This document shows, in pieces, positions 1 through 5,459 of a DNA stretch of 8,599 bases. The position numbers and the translations under genes were made by a program. The first letter of the stretch is position 1. Each line of letters begins with the position of its first letter. Source of the stretch: Alphaproteobacteria bacterium (GTDB taxonomy: Bacteria; Pseudomonadota; Alphaproteobacteria; Sphingomonadales; Sphingomonadaceae); contig JAQGLH010000397.1 in assembly GCA_028293005.1 (NCBI GenBank), positions 1-8,599 on the forward strand, written 5' to 3'. The notes beneath the pieces were generated by a model that was not told the origin of the DNA, made no database searches, and saw only the letters and a list, made by a program, of their open reading frames with translations.

Positions 1-1587
1 CCCGGCCTGCCGGGCGACTTGGGCAGTCCGAACGGCGGCGGAGTCTTGGTTGATCTTGAAGGCGATCTGTCGGGGTCAACGGTTCACATCGCGGACAACA
101 CGGCCAGAGCCAACGCGATTGCCAACAGCGTGTCGAACAGCATGACCGTCTCTGCCACGCGGCTCGAGGCCGAATCGCGGTTTTACCTCGAGACGGTTTA
201 CGATCAGAACGATCTCCCGGTTGAAAACGCGATCGTGATCGATCAGACCGATTTCGAACTCGACAATGATCAGGACGCGGGCGACGACTACTTTGCTTAC
301 GTTCAGGTCGAAATCTTCGGCTCGTACGGCGTCACCACATACACAGACTTCGCCGCTACGGACTCGAAGATCGAGATCAAGGACAACACGCAGTCCGTAT
401 TGGCTCTGGCCAATGCGGCGACCAACGCCGTCACCCTCGCCGCCACCAACATCGGTGGAGAGGAGAGCTATGGCGCCACCAGCCGGCTCGAGTCCGATCA
501 GGACGGCGATATCGAAGTGGACGCCAGCTCCGACCTGCAGCTCTTCGCTCCGCTCAAGGGCGAAGGCACTTCGGTCGCGATCAGCGGAAACACCAACGCC
601 GCCTATGCCGGGATGAACGACGTCATCAACACGCTGAAGGTCGGCGGTACCAGCATCAGCGGCGGCCGGTTTACCACTGACGCTGCGGACGTCGATGGCA
701 GCGATGCCGATCATGTCCTCGACAACGATCAGGACTCCCGCGGCTGGATCCAGAGCGACGCGACCACGACCATCGTCAACAACGAAATCGACATGCTGAT
801 CGCCGAGGGCACGGATTTCGTCGTCAACCTGACCGGCGGCAGCGTCGCGGTGAACGGCAACGTGACGACGGCTGAGGTCAATGCGAACCGGGCGGTCAAC
901 TCGGTCGTGCTGACCGGGGTGGCATCGCAAACCGCGAGCGCGGCTCTACGCAACCGTCAGGATAACGATGCGAACGTCACGGCCACGGCCGCGACCAATG
1001 CAACGCTCTCCCTCAACGGCGGCACTGGATCCGAGCAGTCGGCTTTGGTCAACGGCGGCATCGTCCTCAACGGCAACGTCACAGAGGCGATCGCTCGCGG
1101 AAACAACGCGATCAACACGATGACCGTTGGGACCACGGGCAACAACTCGGTCAACGCGACGCTTGCTCCCTTGGGCGGCGCCACGGCTTCGGGTCCGGCG
1201 CTCATGGTCAACCGGCAGACCAACGACAATTCCGTGTCGGCGACGGCCAGCGCGACCTACCGCGTCATCCTCAATGCTGATGGTGTCCAGGCTGCGACCG
1301 GGTCGACCGTCGCGGTGACCGGCAACGTCGTCAATGCGGTTGCCTTCGGCAACAGGGCGAGCAATGTCCTGACGCTCAATGCAATGCCGGGCGGCACGAC
1401 CGGCGGCGCGGTGGTCAGCAACCAGACCAACAACGGCGCGATCACTGCCACCGCGAGCTCGGTCATCTTCGGCGTCGGCATCCCCAGTTCGGGAATGCAG
1501 AGTGCTCAGACCAGCGTCAGCGGAAACCAGATCGCCGCTTCGGCGGTCGGCAACGCGGTTACGACCACGATCAACATCGGCCGCTAA
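1..1587 (+). CDS. Repeat-rich surface/adhesin-like protein, C-terminal part (5' truncated)
   Basis: The frame is open from base 1 without a stop, so the 528 residues seen are the C-terminal part of a larger protein; an internal ATG at 19 is unlikely to be the true start. The sequence is rich in Ala, Asn, Gly, Thr, Ser and Val and has no cysteine. Two short motifs alternate strictly. One is a [IV]xxN block, later [IV]xGN followed by AxAxGNxAxNxxT, starting near bases 85, 373, 577, 847, 1063, 1312 and 1513. The other is a DQD or NRQxN block near 265, 493, 724, 952, 1210 and 1420. Early copies are Asp-rich and late copies Asn/Thr-rich. Such a pattern fits a secreted beta-solenoid or fibre-like protein. 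The Asn/Gln/Gly-rich repeats recall curli subunits and the holdfast-anchor proteins (HfaA/HfaD) of stalked alphaproteobacteria. That resemblance is from memory and not tested, so no symbol is given. No membrane anchor or autotransporter barrel is seen at the C-terminus. Coding is near certain; function is weakly supported. Confidence 0.8.
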   Translation, partial: PGLPGDLGSPNGGGVLVDLEGDLSGSTVHIADNTARANAIANSVSNSMTVSATRLEAESRFYLETVYDQNDLPVENAIVIDQTDFELDNDQDAGDDYFAYVQVEIFGSYGVTTYTDFAATDSKIEIKDNTQSVLALANAATNAVTLAATNIGGEESYGATSRLESDQDGDIEVDASSDLQLFAPLKGEGTSVAISGNTNAAYAGMNDVINTLKVGGTSISGGRFTTDAADVDGSDADHVLDNDQDSRGWIQSDATTTIVNNEIDMLIAEGTDFVVNLTGGSVAVNGNVTTAEVNANRAVNSVVLTGVASQTASAALRNRQDNDANVTATAATNATLSLNGGTGSEQSALVNGGIVLNGNVTEAIARGNNAINTMTVGTTGNNSVNATLAPLGGATASGPALMVNRQTNDNSVSATASATYRVILNADGVQAATGSTVAVTGNVVNAVAFGNRASNVLTLNAMPGGTTGGAVVSNQTNNGAITATASSVIFGVGIPSSGMQSAQTSVSGNQIAASAVGNAVTTTINIGR

Positions 1588-1608
1588 GCCGATCAGATCG
1601 AAAACTGG

Positions 1609-1640
1609 ATGGGCCGCCCTTCGGGGCGGCCCATTTCTTT
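1609..1640 (+). terminator. Intrinsic (rho-independent) terminator after the repeat protein
   Basis: A perfect 11-bp stem (1609-1619 with 1624-1634) encloses a TTCG tetraloop and is followed directly by TTCTTT. The stem is nearly all G-C and begins 21 bases after the stop codon at 1585-1587. It should end transcription of the repeat protein and separate it from lldD. Confidence 0.93.
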
Positions 1641-1657
1641 GTCCGCTGCCATCCGCC

Positions 1658-1686
1658 TTGCATTGTCGCTCGATGCCGAACACAAT
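1658..1686 (+). promoter_or_regulatory. Possible promoter of lldD
   Basis: TTGCAT (1658-1663) and CACAAT (1681-1686) are separated by 17 bases, just after the terminator and about 40 bases before the chosen lldD start. The -35 matches the consensus at only three positions and the -10 at four, so support is weak. An 8-base direct repeat AACACAAT occurs at 1679-1686 and 1701-1708, 22 bases apart, and could be a regulator site. Confidence 0.25.
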
Positions 1687-1723
1687 CGGTATGTCGCCAA
1701 AACACAATAAGCACGGTGGGGAA

Positions 1724-2902
1724 ATGAAGGCCGCTTCAGCGCTCGACTATCGGGAACTCGCCAGACGCCGCCTGCCTCATTTCATCTTCGACTACGTCGA
1801 CGGCGGCGCGTCCGACGAAGTGACGCTCGAACGGAACGTCTCCGACCTGCGGAAGGTGCAGCTGCGCCAGCGCATCCTGCGCGACGTCTCGCAGATCGAC
1901 ACCTCGACCGACTTGTTCGGCCAGAAACTGGCGATGCCGATCGCCCTTGGCCCCATCGGCATGGCCGGTCTGCTCGCGCGCCGCGGCGAGCGCCAGGCCG
2001 CGCGCGCCGCCCAGGCCGCCGGAATCCCTTTTTGCCTTTCAACCGTGTCGGCCTGCTCGCTGACCGAAGTCACGTCCGCGGTCGACCAGCCGATCTGGTT
2101 CCAGCTCTACATGATCCGCGATCGCGGCTTCATGCGCGACTTGCTCGCCCTCGCGCGCGACCAGGGCTGCACGACATTACTGTTCACCGTCGACGTGCCG
2201 GTGGCGGGATCGCGCTACCGCGACCAGCGATCGGGCCTTTCCGGCGGGTTCGGGATCAAGGGCCGGTCGCGGCGCTTCGTCCAGGCCTTGCGGCACCCCG
2301 GCTGGACTTGGGATGTCGGCATCCACGGCCGCCCCCACACGCTCGGCAATCTCACGCCGGTGCTCGGCCCAAAGGCCGGAATGGGTGACTTTTTCGGCTG
2401 GCTTCGCGACAGCTTCGATCCATCGGTAACCTGGGCCGAGATCGATTTCATCCGCGAGTCGTGGAAAGGCGACCTCATCATCAAGGGGATACTCGACACC
2501 GAGGATGCCAGGGAGGCGGCAAGGCTCGGTGCGAACGGCATCGTCGTCTCGAACCACGGCGGCCGCCAGCTCGACGGCGTGCCCTCGACCGCGCAGGTGC
2601 TGCCCGAGATTGCCGACGCGGTCGGCGACCAGCTCACCGTGCTTGCCGATTGCGGCATCCGATCGGGGCTCGACGTGGTCAGGATGCTTGGCCTCGGCGC
2701 AAAGGGAGTGTTGCTCGGGCGGGCCTGGGCCTATGCGCTCGCCGGCGGGGGCGAGGCCGGGGTCGCGCACCTGCTTGGCCTGTTCGAGGCGGAGATGCGC
2801 ACCGCGATGGCGCTGACCGGAGTCACCAGGGTCGACCAGATCGACCGCGACGTGCTCGCGCGCTGGCCCGGGCTGGAGCACAATAGGCCGAGATCCCAGT
2901 AA
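1724..2902 (+). CDS. lldD: L-lactate dehydrogenase (quinone-linked, FMN-dependent), LldD
   Basis: Oxidises L-lactate to pyruvate using FMN and passes electrons to the membrane quinone pool, allowing growth on lactate. The 392 residues are close to E. coli LldD (396) and resemble it throughout. Visible family residues include Tyr24 in YVDGGA, the LGPIGMAG flavin loop near 75-82, STVSAC near 106-111, Tyr129 in FQLYM, Asp157 in FTVDVP, Lys254 in IIKGILD, and the active-site block SNHGGRQLDG with catalytic His278 and Arg281. Arg313 and the LLGRAWAYAL segment near 330-339 form the FMN phosphate site. The ATG at 1724 is chosen because it aligns with the usual LldD N-terminus; GGTGG lies 4 bases upstream. 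In-frame ATGs at 1691 and 1673 have no better ribosome site. The closest alternatives are other 2-hydroxy-acid dehydrogenases of the same fold, such as mandelate dehydrogenase. No lldP or lldR is visible nearby. Confidence 0.95.
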   Translation: MKAASALDYRELARRRLPHFIFDYVDGGASDEVTLERNVSDLRKVQLRQRILRDVSQIDTSTDLFGQKLAMPIALGPIGMAGLLARRGERQAARAAQAAGIPFCLSTVSACSLTEVTSAVDQPIWFQLYMIRDRGFMRDLLALARDQGCTTLLFTVDVPVAGSRYRDQRSGLSGGFGIKGRSRRFVQALRHPGWTWDVGIHGRPHTLGNLTPVLGPKAGMGDFFGWLRDSFDPSVTWAEIDFIRESWKGDLIIKGILDTEDAREAARLGANGIVVSNHGGRQLDGVPSTAQVLPEIADAVGDQLTVLADCGIRSGLDVVRMLGLGAKGVLLGRAWAYALAGGGEAGVAHLLGLFEAEMRTAMALTGVTRVDQIDRDVLARWPGLEHNRPRSQ

Positions 2903-2923
2903 TCTAACGGTAGTCCTTTGGGG

Positions 2924-2939
2924 CGTAGGATCGCCTACG
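2924..2939. repeat. Small perfect hairpin between lldD and the 175-residue gene
   Basis: CGTAGG and CCTACG form a perfect 6-bp inverted repeat around the loop ATCG, 22 bases after the lldD stop. No T-run follows, so it is not a standard intrinsic terminator. It may be an mRNA 3' end structure or a protein-binding site. Confidence 0.5.
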
Positions 2940-3005
2940 AGTGGAAGCGGTGCGGGAACGGCATAAAGCAACAAGGGGAAGCTGTTGCTCTCGCTGACGT
3001 AATCT

Positions 3006-3010
3006 AGGAG
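3006..3010 (+). promoter_or_regulatory. Ribosome binding site fixing a TTG start
   Basis: AGGAG lies 8 bases before the TTG at 3019. An in-frame TGA at 3013-3015 excludes any start further upstream. The ATG at 3012 is in another frame and stops after ten codons. The site therefore selects TTG 3019. Confidence 0.65.
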
Positions 3011-3018
3011 CATGAGAA

Positions 3019-3546
3019 TTGGTTGCGCTTCCCCCTGTCGATGAGATCTTTTGGGAACGTGTGGCTCGTGAGTTCGACGATGCCGGGCCCGAAGCCTGCA
3101 TGGCCGACATTCTCGACGAGCTGCTCACCCACAATCCCCTTTATCTCGAGATGGCGACCCGCTACGCGCGCGACTGCCACAATCCTGATCGCGTGCTCAC
3201 CGGGTTCGCGATGTTCTACCGGATCATCGCGCTCGCCTCCCGCGACCGCGGCAGGACAGTGCCGCGCATCACGAACGACACCAGGGACGCGATCACCACG
3301 CTGATCGGCGAGTTCGGTGAGGAGCGCTTCACCTTGCTCGCGACCGAGACGCTGCACGGCGAAAATCCCTATCTGCTGCAGATGGCCGACAGCTTCGCAT
3401 CGCCGTCGGACAACCATCTGATCATCATGCAAGGCTTCGTGTTGCTCTACAAAGCGCTCTCCGCCCAGGCGGTGATCGACGGTCTGCGCATCACCGCCGC
3501 CAAGCGATCGAGCCCGCCCAAGCGTCTGTCTCCGCCGAAAAGCTGA
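3019..3546 (+). CDS. Unrecognised 175-residue helical protein with internal duplication
   Basis: I do not recognise this family. Start is TTG at 3019, supported by AGGAG upstream; a later in-frame GTG at 3061 has less support. The protein looks soluble and mostly alpha-helical, with no signal peptide or membrane segment. Residues 38-70 and 115-147 align without gaps at a fixed offset of 77, sharing 10 of 33 identities in the pattern NPxxLxMAxxxAxxxxNxxxxxxGFxxxY. The EF pairs at 18-19 and 98-99 suggest the repeat extends upstream. The last 14 residues are basic and contain two SPPK units. It follows lldD on the same strand after 116 bases, too far to assume one operon. Codon bias matches its neighbours, supporting real coding. 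No catalytic or metal-binding motif is evident; a binding or scaffold role is only a guess. Confidence 0.8.
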   Translation: MVALPPVDEIFWERVAREFDDAGPEACMADILDELLTHNPLYLEMATRYARDCHNPDRVLTGFAMFYRIIALASRDRGRTVPRITNDTRDAITTLIGEFGEERFTLLATETLHGENPYLLQMADSFASPSDNHLIIMQGFVLLYKALSAQAVIDGLRITAAKRSSPPKRLSPPKS

Positions 3547-3551
3547 TCGTT

Positions 3552-3598
3552 GCACGGCCCGCGGGCGCAGGCCGGGCGTATTGCGGCACCGGCCGTGC
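3552..3598. repeat. Inverted repeat downstream of the 175-residue gene
   Basis: GCACGGCC (3552-3559) is repeated in inverted form as GGCCGTGC (3591-3598). A perfect 10-bp palindrome GCCCGCGGGC (3557-3566) overlaps the left arm. It begins 6 bases after the stop codon and could fold in the mRNA 3' end. There is no T-run, and GC-rich sequence often yields such repeats by chance. Confidence 0.35.
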
Positions 3599-3610
3599 TG
3601 CCCATCGATC

Positions 3611-3661
3611 AGGGACCGGCAGCTTCGAGGGACCGGCAGCTTCGAGGGACCGGCAGCTTCG
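3611..3661. repeat. Three perfect 17-bp tandem repeats
   Basis: The unit AGGGACCGGCAGCTTCG occurs three times head to tail without a mismatch at 3611-3627, 3628-3644 and 3645-3661. The length is not a multiple of three and the region is intergenic, so it is unlikely to code. It lies 161 to 211 bases before the universal stress gene. It could be a variable-number repeat or a cluster of protein sites. Confidence 0.95.
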
Positions 3662-3687
3662 TTCGATCCTCGGTGCCAACGGATTGT

Positions 3688-3699
3688 TGACGATCGTCA
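3688..3699. promoter_or_regulatory. Perfect 12-bp palindrome, possible operator
   Basis: TGACGATCGTCA reads identically on both strands. It sits 27 bases after the 17-bp repeats and 122 bases before the universal stress gene. Its symmetry suits a dimeric regulator, but I cannot match it to a named one. Confidence 0.35.
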
Positions 3700-3821
3700 T
3701 GGAAGCGTGGCCGGGGGAATGCGACACGCGCGCTGCGCGCCAACGACATCCCGCGGCATCGCCCGTCGAGCCGTAAGCCTGATCGATTATTTGGGCGCGC
3801 TCGACGTGAGAGATCCACGCC

Positions 3822-4604
3822 ATGCGAGCCTTGCTGCTCAACATCAATGCCGATCCGGGTAACGACGCGCGAGTTGCGACTGCGATTGCGCTGGCGAATG
3901 CCATGGCCGCTCACGTCATCTGCATCCAGGTGCTTCCCCCACCCTTCGTGGTCGGGGATGTGGCGGCGACGGTGACGGTGCCCGAGGCGATGGACGTGAT
4001 CGAGCGCGCCGCGCAGGATGTGCAGGACAAAATCGAAATTCGTCTCGGTCAGGCCGGGTTGGAACGGACCTGGCTTCGCCCGTACGGCGATGTTGCGGCA
4101 ACGATCGTAAGCCATGCGCGGCTAGCCGATTTGATCCTGCTCAGCGCGGAGGATTCGGTCCCGCCCGTTTCATCGATCGCGCTCAACGCCCGACCTCCGG
4201 TCCTCACCACGCCAAGGCAGGGCGCGGCCTTCACCGTCGAAACGTCTGCCCTCATCGCCTGGAACGGCTCGTTCGCGGCTGCCGATGCGCTGCGCGCGGC
4301 GGTGCCGCTCCTCCGCGAGATGGAGTCGATCCGGATCGTTTCGGTCGACGGTGACAATGACGAATTTCCCGCAGCAAGCGCGGCCGACTATCTGTCGCAC
4401 TACGCGCTCCAGGCGGATGTCCACTGGCGCCGCAGCGAAGGCGAGACGGTTGCGGAGACCATCCTCGCCATTGCCGGGGAATTCGGCTCAGGCCTGATCG
4501 TCGCCGGCGCGTTCGGGCACAATATAGTTCGTGAAATGCTGCTCGGGAGCGTCACCCGCGAGCTGCTGAGGCGAAGCCCGCTGCCGCTCTTCCTCGCCCA
4601 TTGA
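3822..4604 (+). CDS. Universal stress protein, tandem UspA domains
   Basis: A 260-residue cytoplasmic protein of the universal stress family, with two Usp-like halves (about 1-125 and 140-260). Members bind ATP or other ligands and help cells survive starvation, oxidative or energy stress; the exact role varies. The second half has the complete nucleotide-binding signature G-2x-G-9x-G-S: Gly229, Gly232, Gly242 and Ser243, followed by the typical VTRELLRRSPLPLFLAH ending. The first half has the MRALLLNIN opening strand but lacks the glycine signature, so it probably does not bind ATP. Start is ATG 3822 with a modest GAGAG 9 bases upstream. Its promoter region contains the 17-bp repeats and a palindrome. 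It converges on tonB with only 11 bases between stop codons and no terminator between them. Confidence 0.9.
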   Translation: MRALLLNINADPGNDARVATAIALANAMAAHVICIQVLPPPFVVGDVAATVTVPEAMDVIERAAQDVQDKIEIRLGQAGLERTWLRPYGDVAATIVSHARLADLILLSAEDSVPPVSSIALNARPPVLTTPRQGAAFTVETSALIAWNGSFAAADALRAAVPLLREMESIRIVSVDGDNDEFPAASAADYLSHYALQADVHWRRSEGETVAETILAIAGEFGSGLIVAGAFGHNIVREMLLGSVTRELLRRSPLPLFLAH

Positions 4605-4615
4605 TATTTCCATTG

Positions 4616-5446
4616 TCAGGGCCGCTTGAGGACGAACGGAATCTCGACCAGACCGCGCACCTGAACCGGCGTGCCGTCGATCGTCCTGGGCGTCCACTTC
4701 CATCGCTTCACTGCCGAAAGCGCCGCGGAATCGAGTCGCGGAAAGCCGCTGCTCTGTTGCACCGATATCGTCGCCACGCGCCCGTCAATCCCGACCAGCA
4801 GCGCAAGCACGACCGTCCCTTCCTCGCGCTTGCGGCGGGATTCGACCGGATAGCGCGGCGGCTCGGCCGAAAGCATGGTCGCGCTCAGATCGTTGCCGGC
4901 GACCGTCGAGGGCGGTGCAGGCGGTGATGGCGCGGGCGGCGGCGGCGGCTGCGCAACGACAGCGATCGGCGTTGGGGCGGCGGGCGGGACGATCGGCGGC
5001 GGGACAATCGGCGGCGGGACGATGACCGGCCTGGTCGGTTCGGCGAGCATCCTTGCGGCGGGCTCGGGCGGCGGAGGAAGCGCGGGCGCCGCCAGAAGCT
5101 GCTTGACGTCGAACACGACCAGAGTCGGGGTCGGCTTCGCCGCCATGCGGATGCGGCTCTCGGCGACGAGCGACAGCACGACGAGGTGCAGGGCGATGAT
5201 CAACGCCATCAACGGCAAGTTGACCGGGCGCCCGTCCGCGAAACCGCGGCGGTTTGTGGACATCTGCCACCATTTTAAAGCAGGCATGGTTTCCGTTCCG
5301 GCCGCAAACTGCGCCTCGACGGCCGCACCGGCCGCTGCCGCCCTCCGATCCCGCAGAGCGCCGGCGGCGCTTTTCGAGCCCGTCGTCGCAACACTGCGCG
5401 GAGGCCGCCTGCTCCGCGCGACAGTCTGATCGGGATGACTGCTCAT
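4616..5446 (-). CDS. TonB energy transducer with long N-terminal extension
   Basis: Couples the inner-membrane proton gradient to outer-membrane receptors, working with ExbB/ExbD (not in the window). From ATG 5446 it has 276 residues: an Ala/Arg-rich N-terminal part (1-74), one membrane segment (about 75-95, PLMALIIALHLVVLSLVA), a proline-rich periplasmic spacer (about 122-180), and a TonB C-terminal domain (about 195-275) with PPRYP, GTVVLALLVGIDGRV and VKRWKWTPRTIDGTPV. ATG 5446 has an ideal ribosome site, AGGAAG with 7 bases spacing, which overlaps the stop of the receptor gene 11 bases away. Usual TonB proteins have a short cytoplasmic tail, so starts at Met54 (base 5287, weak GGAA upstream) or Met62 (5263) would give more typical lengths of 223 or 215. 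Position implies co-transcription with the receptor and Fur control. Called tonB-like; the organism may hold several. Confidence 0.92.
   Translation of the reverse strand: MSSHPDQTVARSRRPPRSVATTGSKSAAGALRDRRAAAAGAAVEAQFAAGTETMPALKWWQMSTNRRGFADGRPVNLPLMALIIALHLVVLSLVAESRIRMAAKPTPTLVVFDVKQLLAAPALPPPPEPAARMLAEPTRPVIVPPPIVPPPIVPPAAPTPIAVVAQPPPPPAPSPPAPPSTVAGNDLSATMLSAEPPRYPVESRRKREEGTVVLALLVGIDGRVATISVQQSSGFPRLDSAALSAVKRWKWTPRTIDGTPVQVRGLVEIPFVLKRP
4983..5023. repeat. 15-bp coding repeat in the TonB proline-rich spacer
   Basis: Nearly identical 15-bp units at 4983-4997 and 4998-5012, with a partial third to 5023, encode successive IVPPP-type pentapeptides on the minus strand. Units are whole codons, so copy changes would lengthen or shorten the periplasmic spacer in frame. 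Confidence 0.8.
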
Positions 5447-5453
5447 TGGCGCA

Positions 5454-5459
5454 CTTCCT
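5454..5459 (-). promoter_or_regulatory. Ribosome binding site of tonB, overlapping the receptor stop
   Basis: On the minus strand AGGAAG ends 7 bases before ATG 5446 and shares bases with the receptor stop codon TAG (5460-5458). This strongly supports the upstream tonB start and suggests coupled translation. Confidence 0.7.

Noticed and set aside
76..930. 284-codon open frame on the - strand within the repeat protein
   Set aside because: Antisense shadow; the + strand shows ordered protein repeats and a matching terminator, while the - strand product has no recognisable motif.
1379..1723. Upstream extension of the lldD reading frame
   Set aside because: It runs through the end of the repeat protein and the terminator hairpin in another frame; LldD similarity starts at 1724.
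2955..2985. GGAAC motif as a general-stress (EcfG) promoter
   Set aside because: No CGTT at 16-17 bases downstream.
3011..3028. Second Fur site at the start of the 175-residue gene (ATGAGAATTGG)
   Set aside because: Only one half-site resembles Fur; no inverted partner.
3611..3661. CRISPR array
   Set aside because: Units are 17 bp, directly adjacent without spacers, and no cas genes are near; the same applies to 8039-8097.
3581..3862. 93-codon + strand frame across the 17-bp repeats
   Set aside because: The repeat unit is not a multiple of three, composition is Arg/Pro-rich, and it overlaps the start of the stress gene; no ribosome site.
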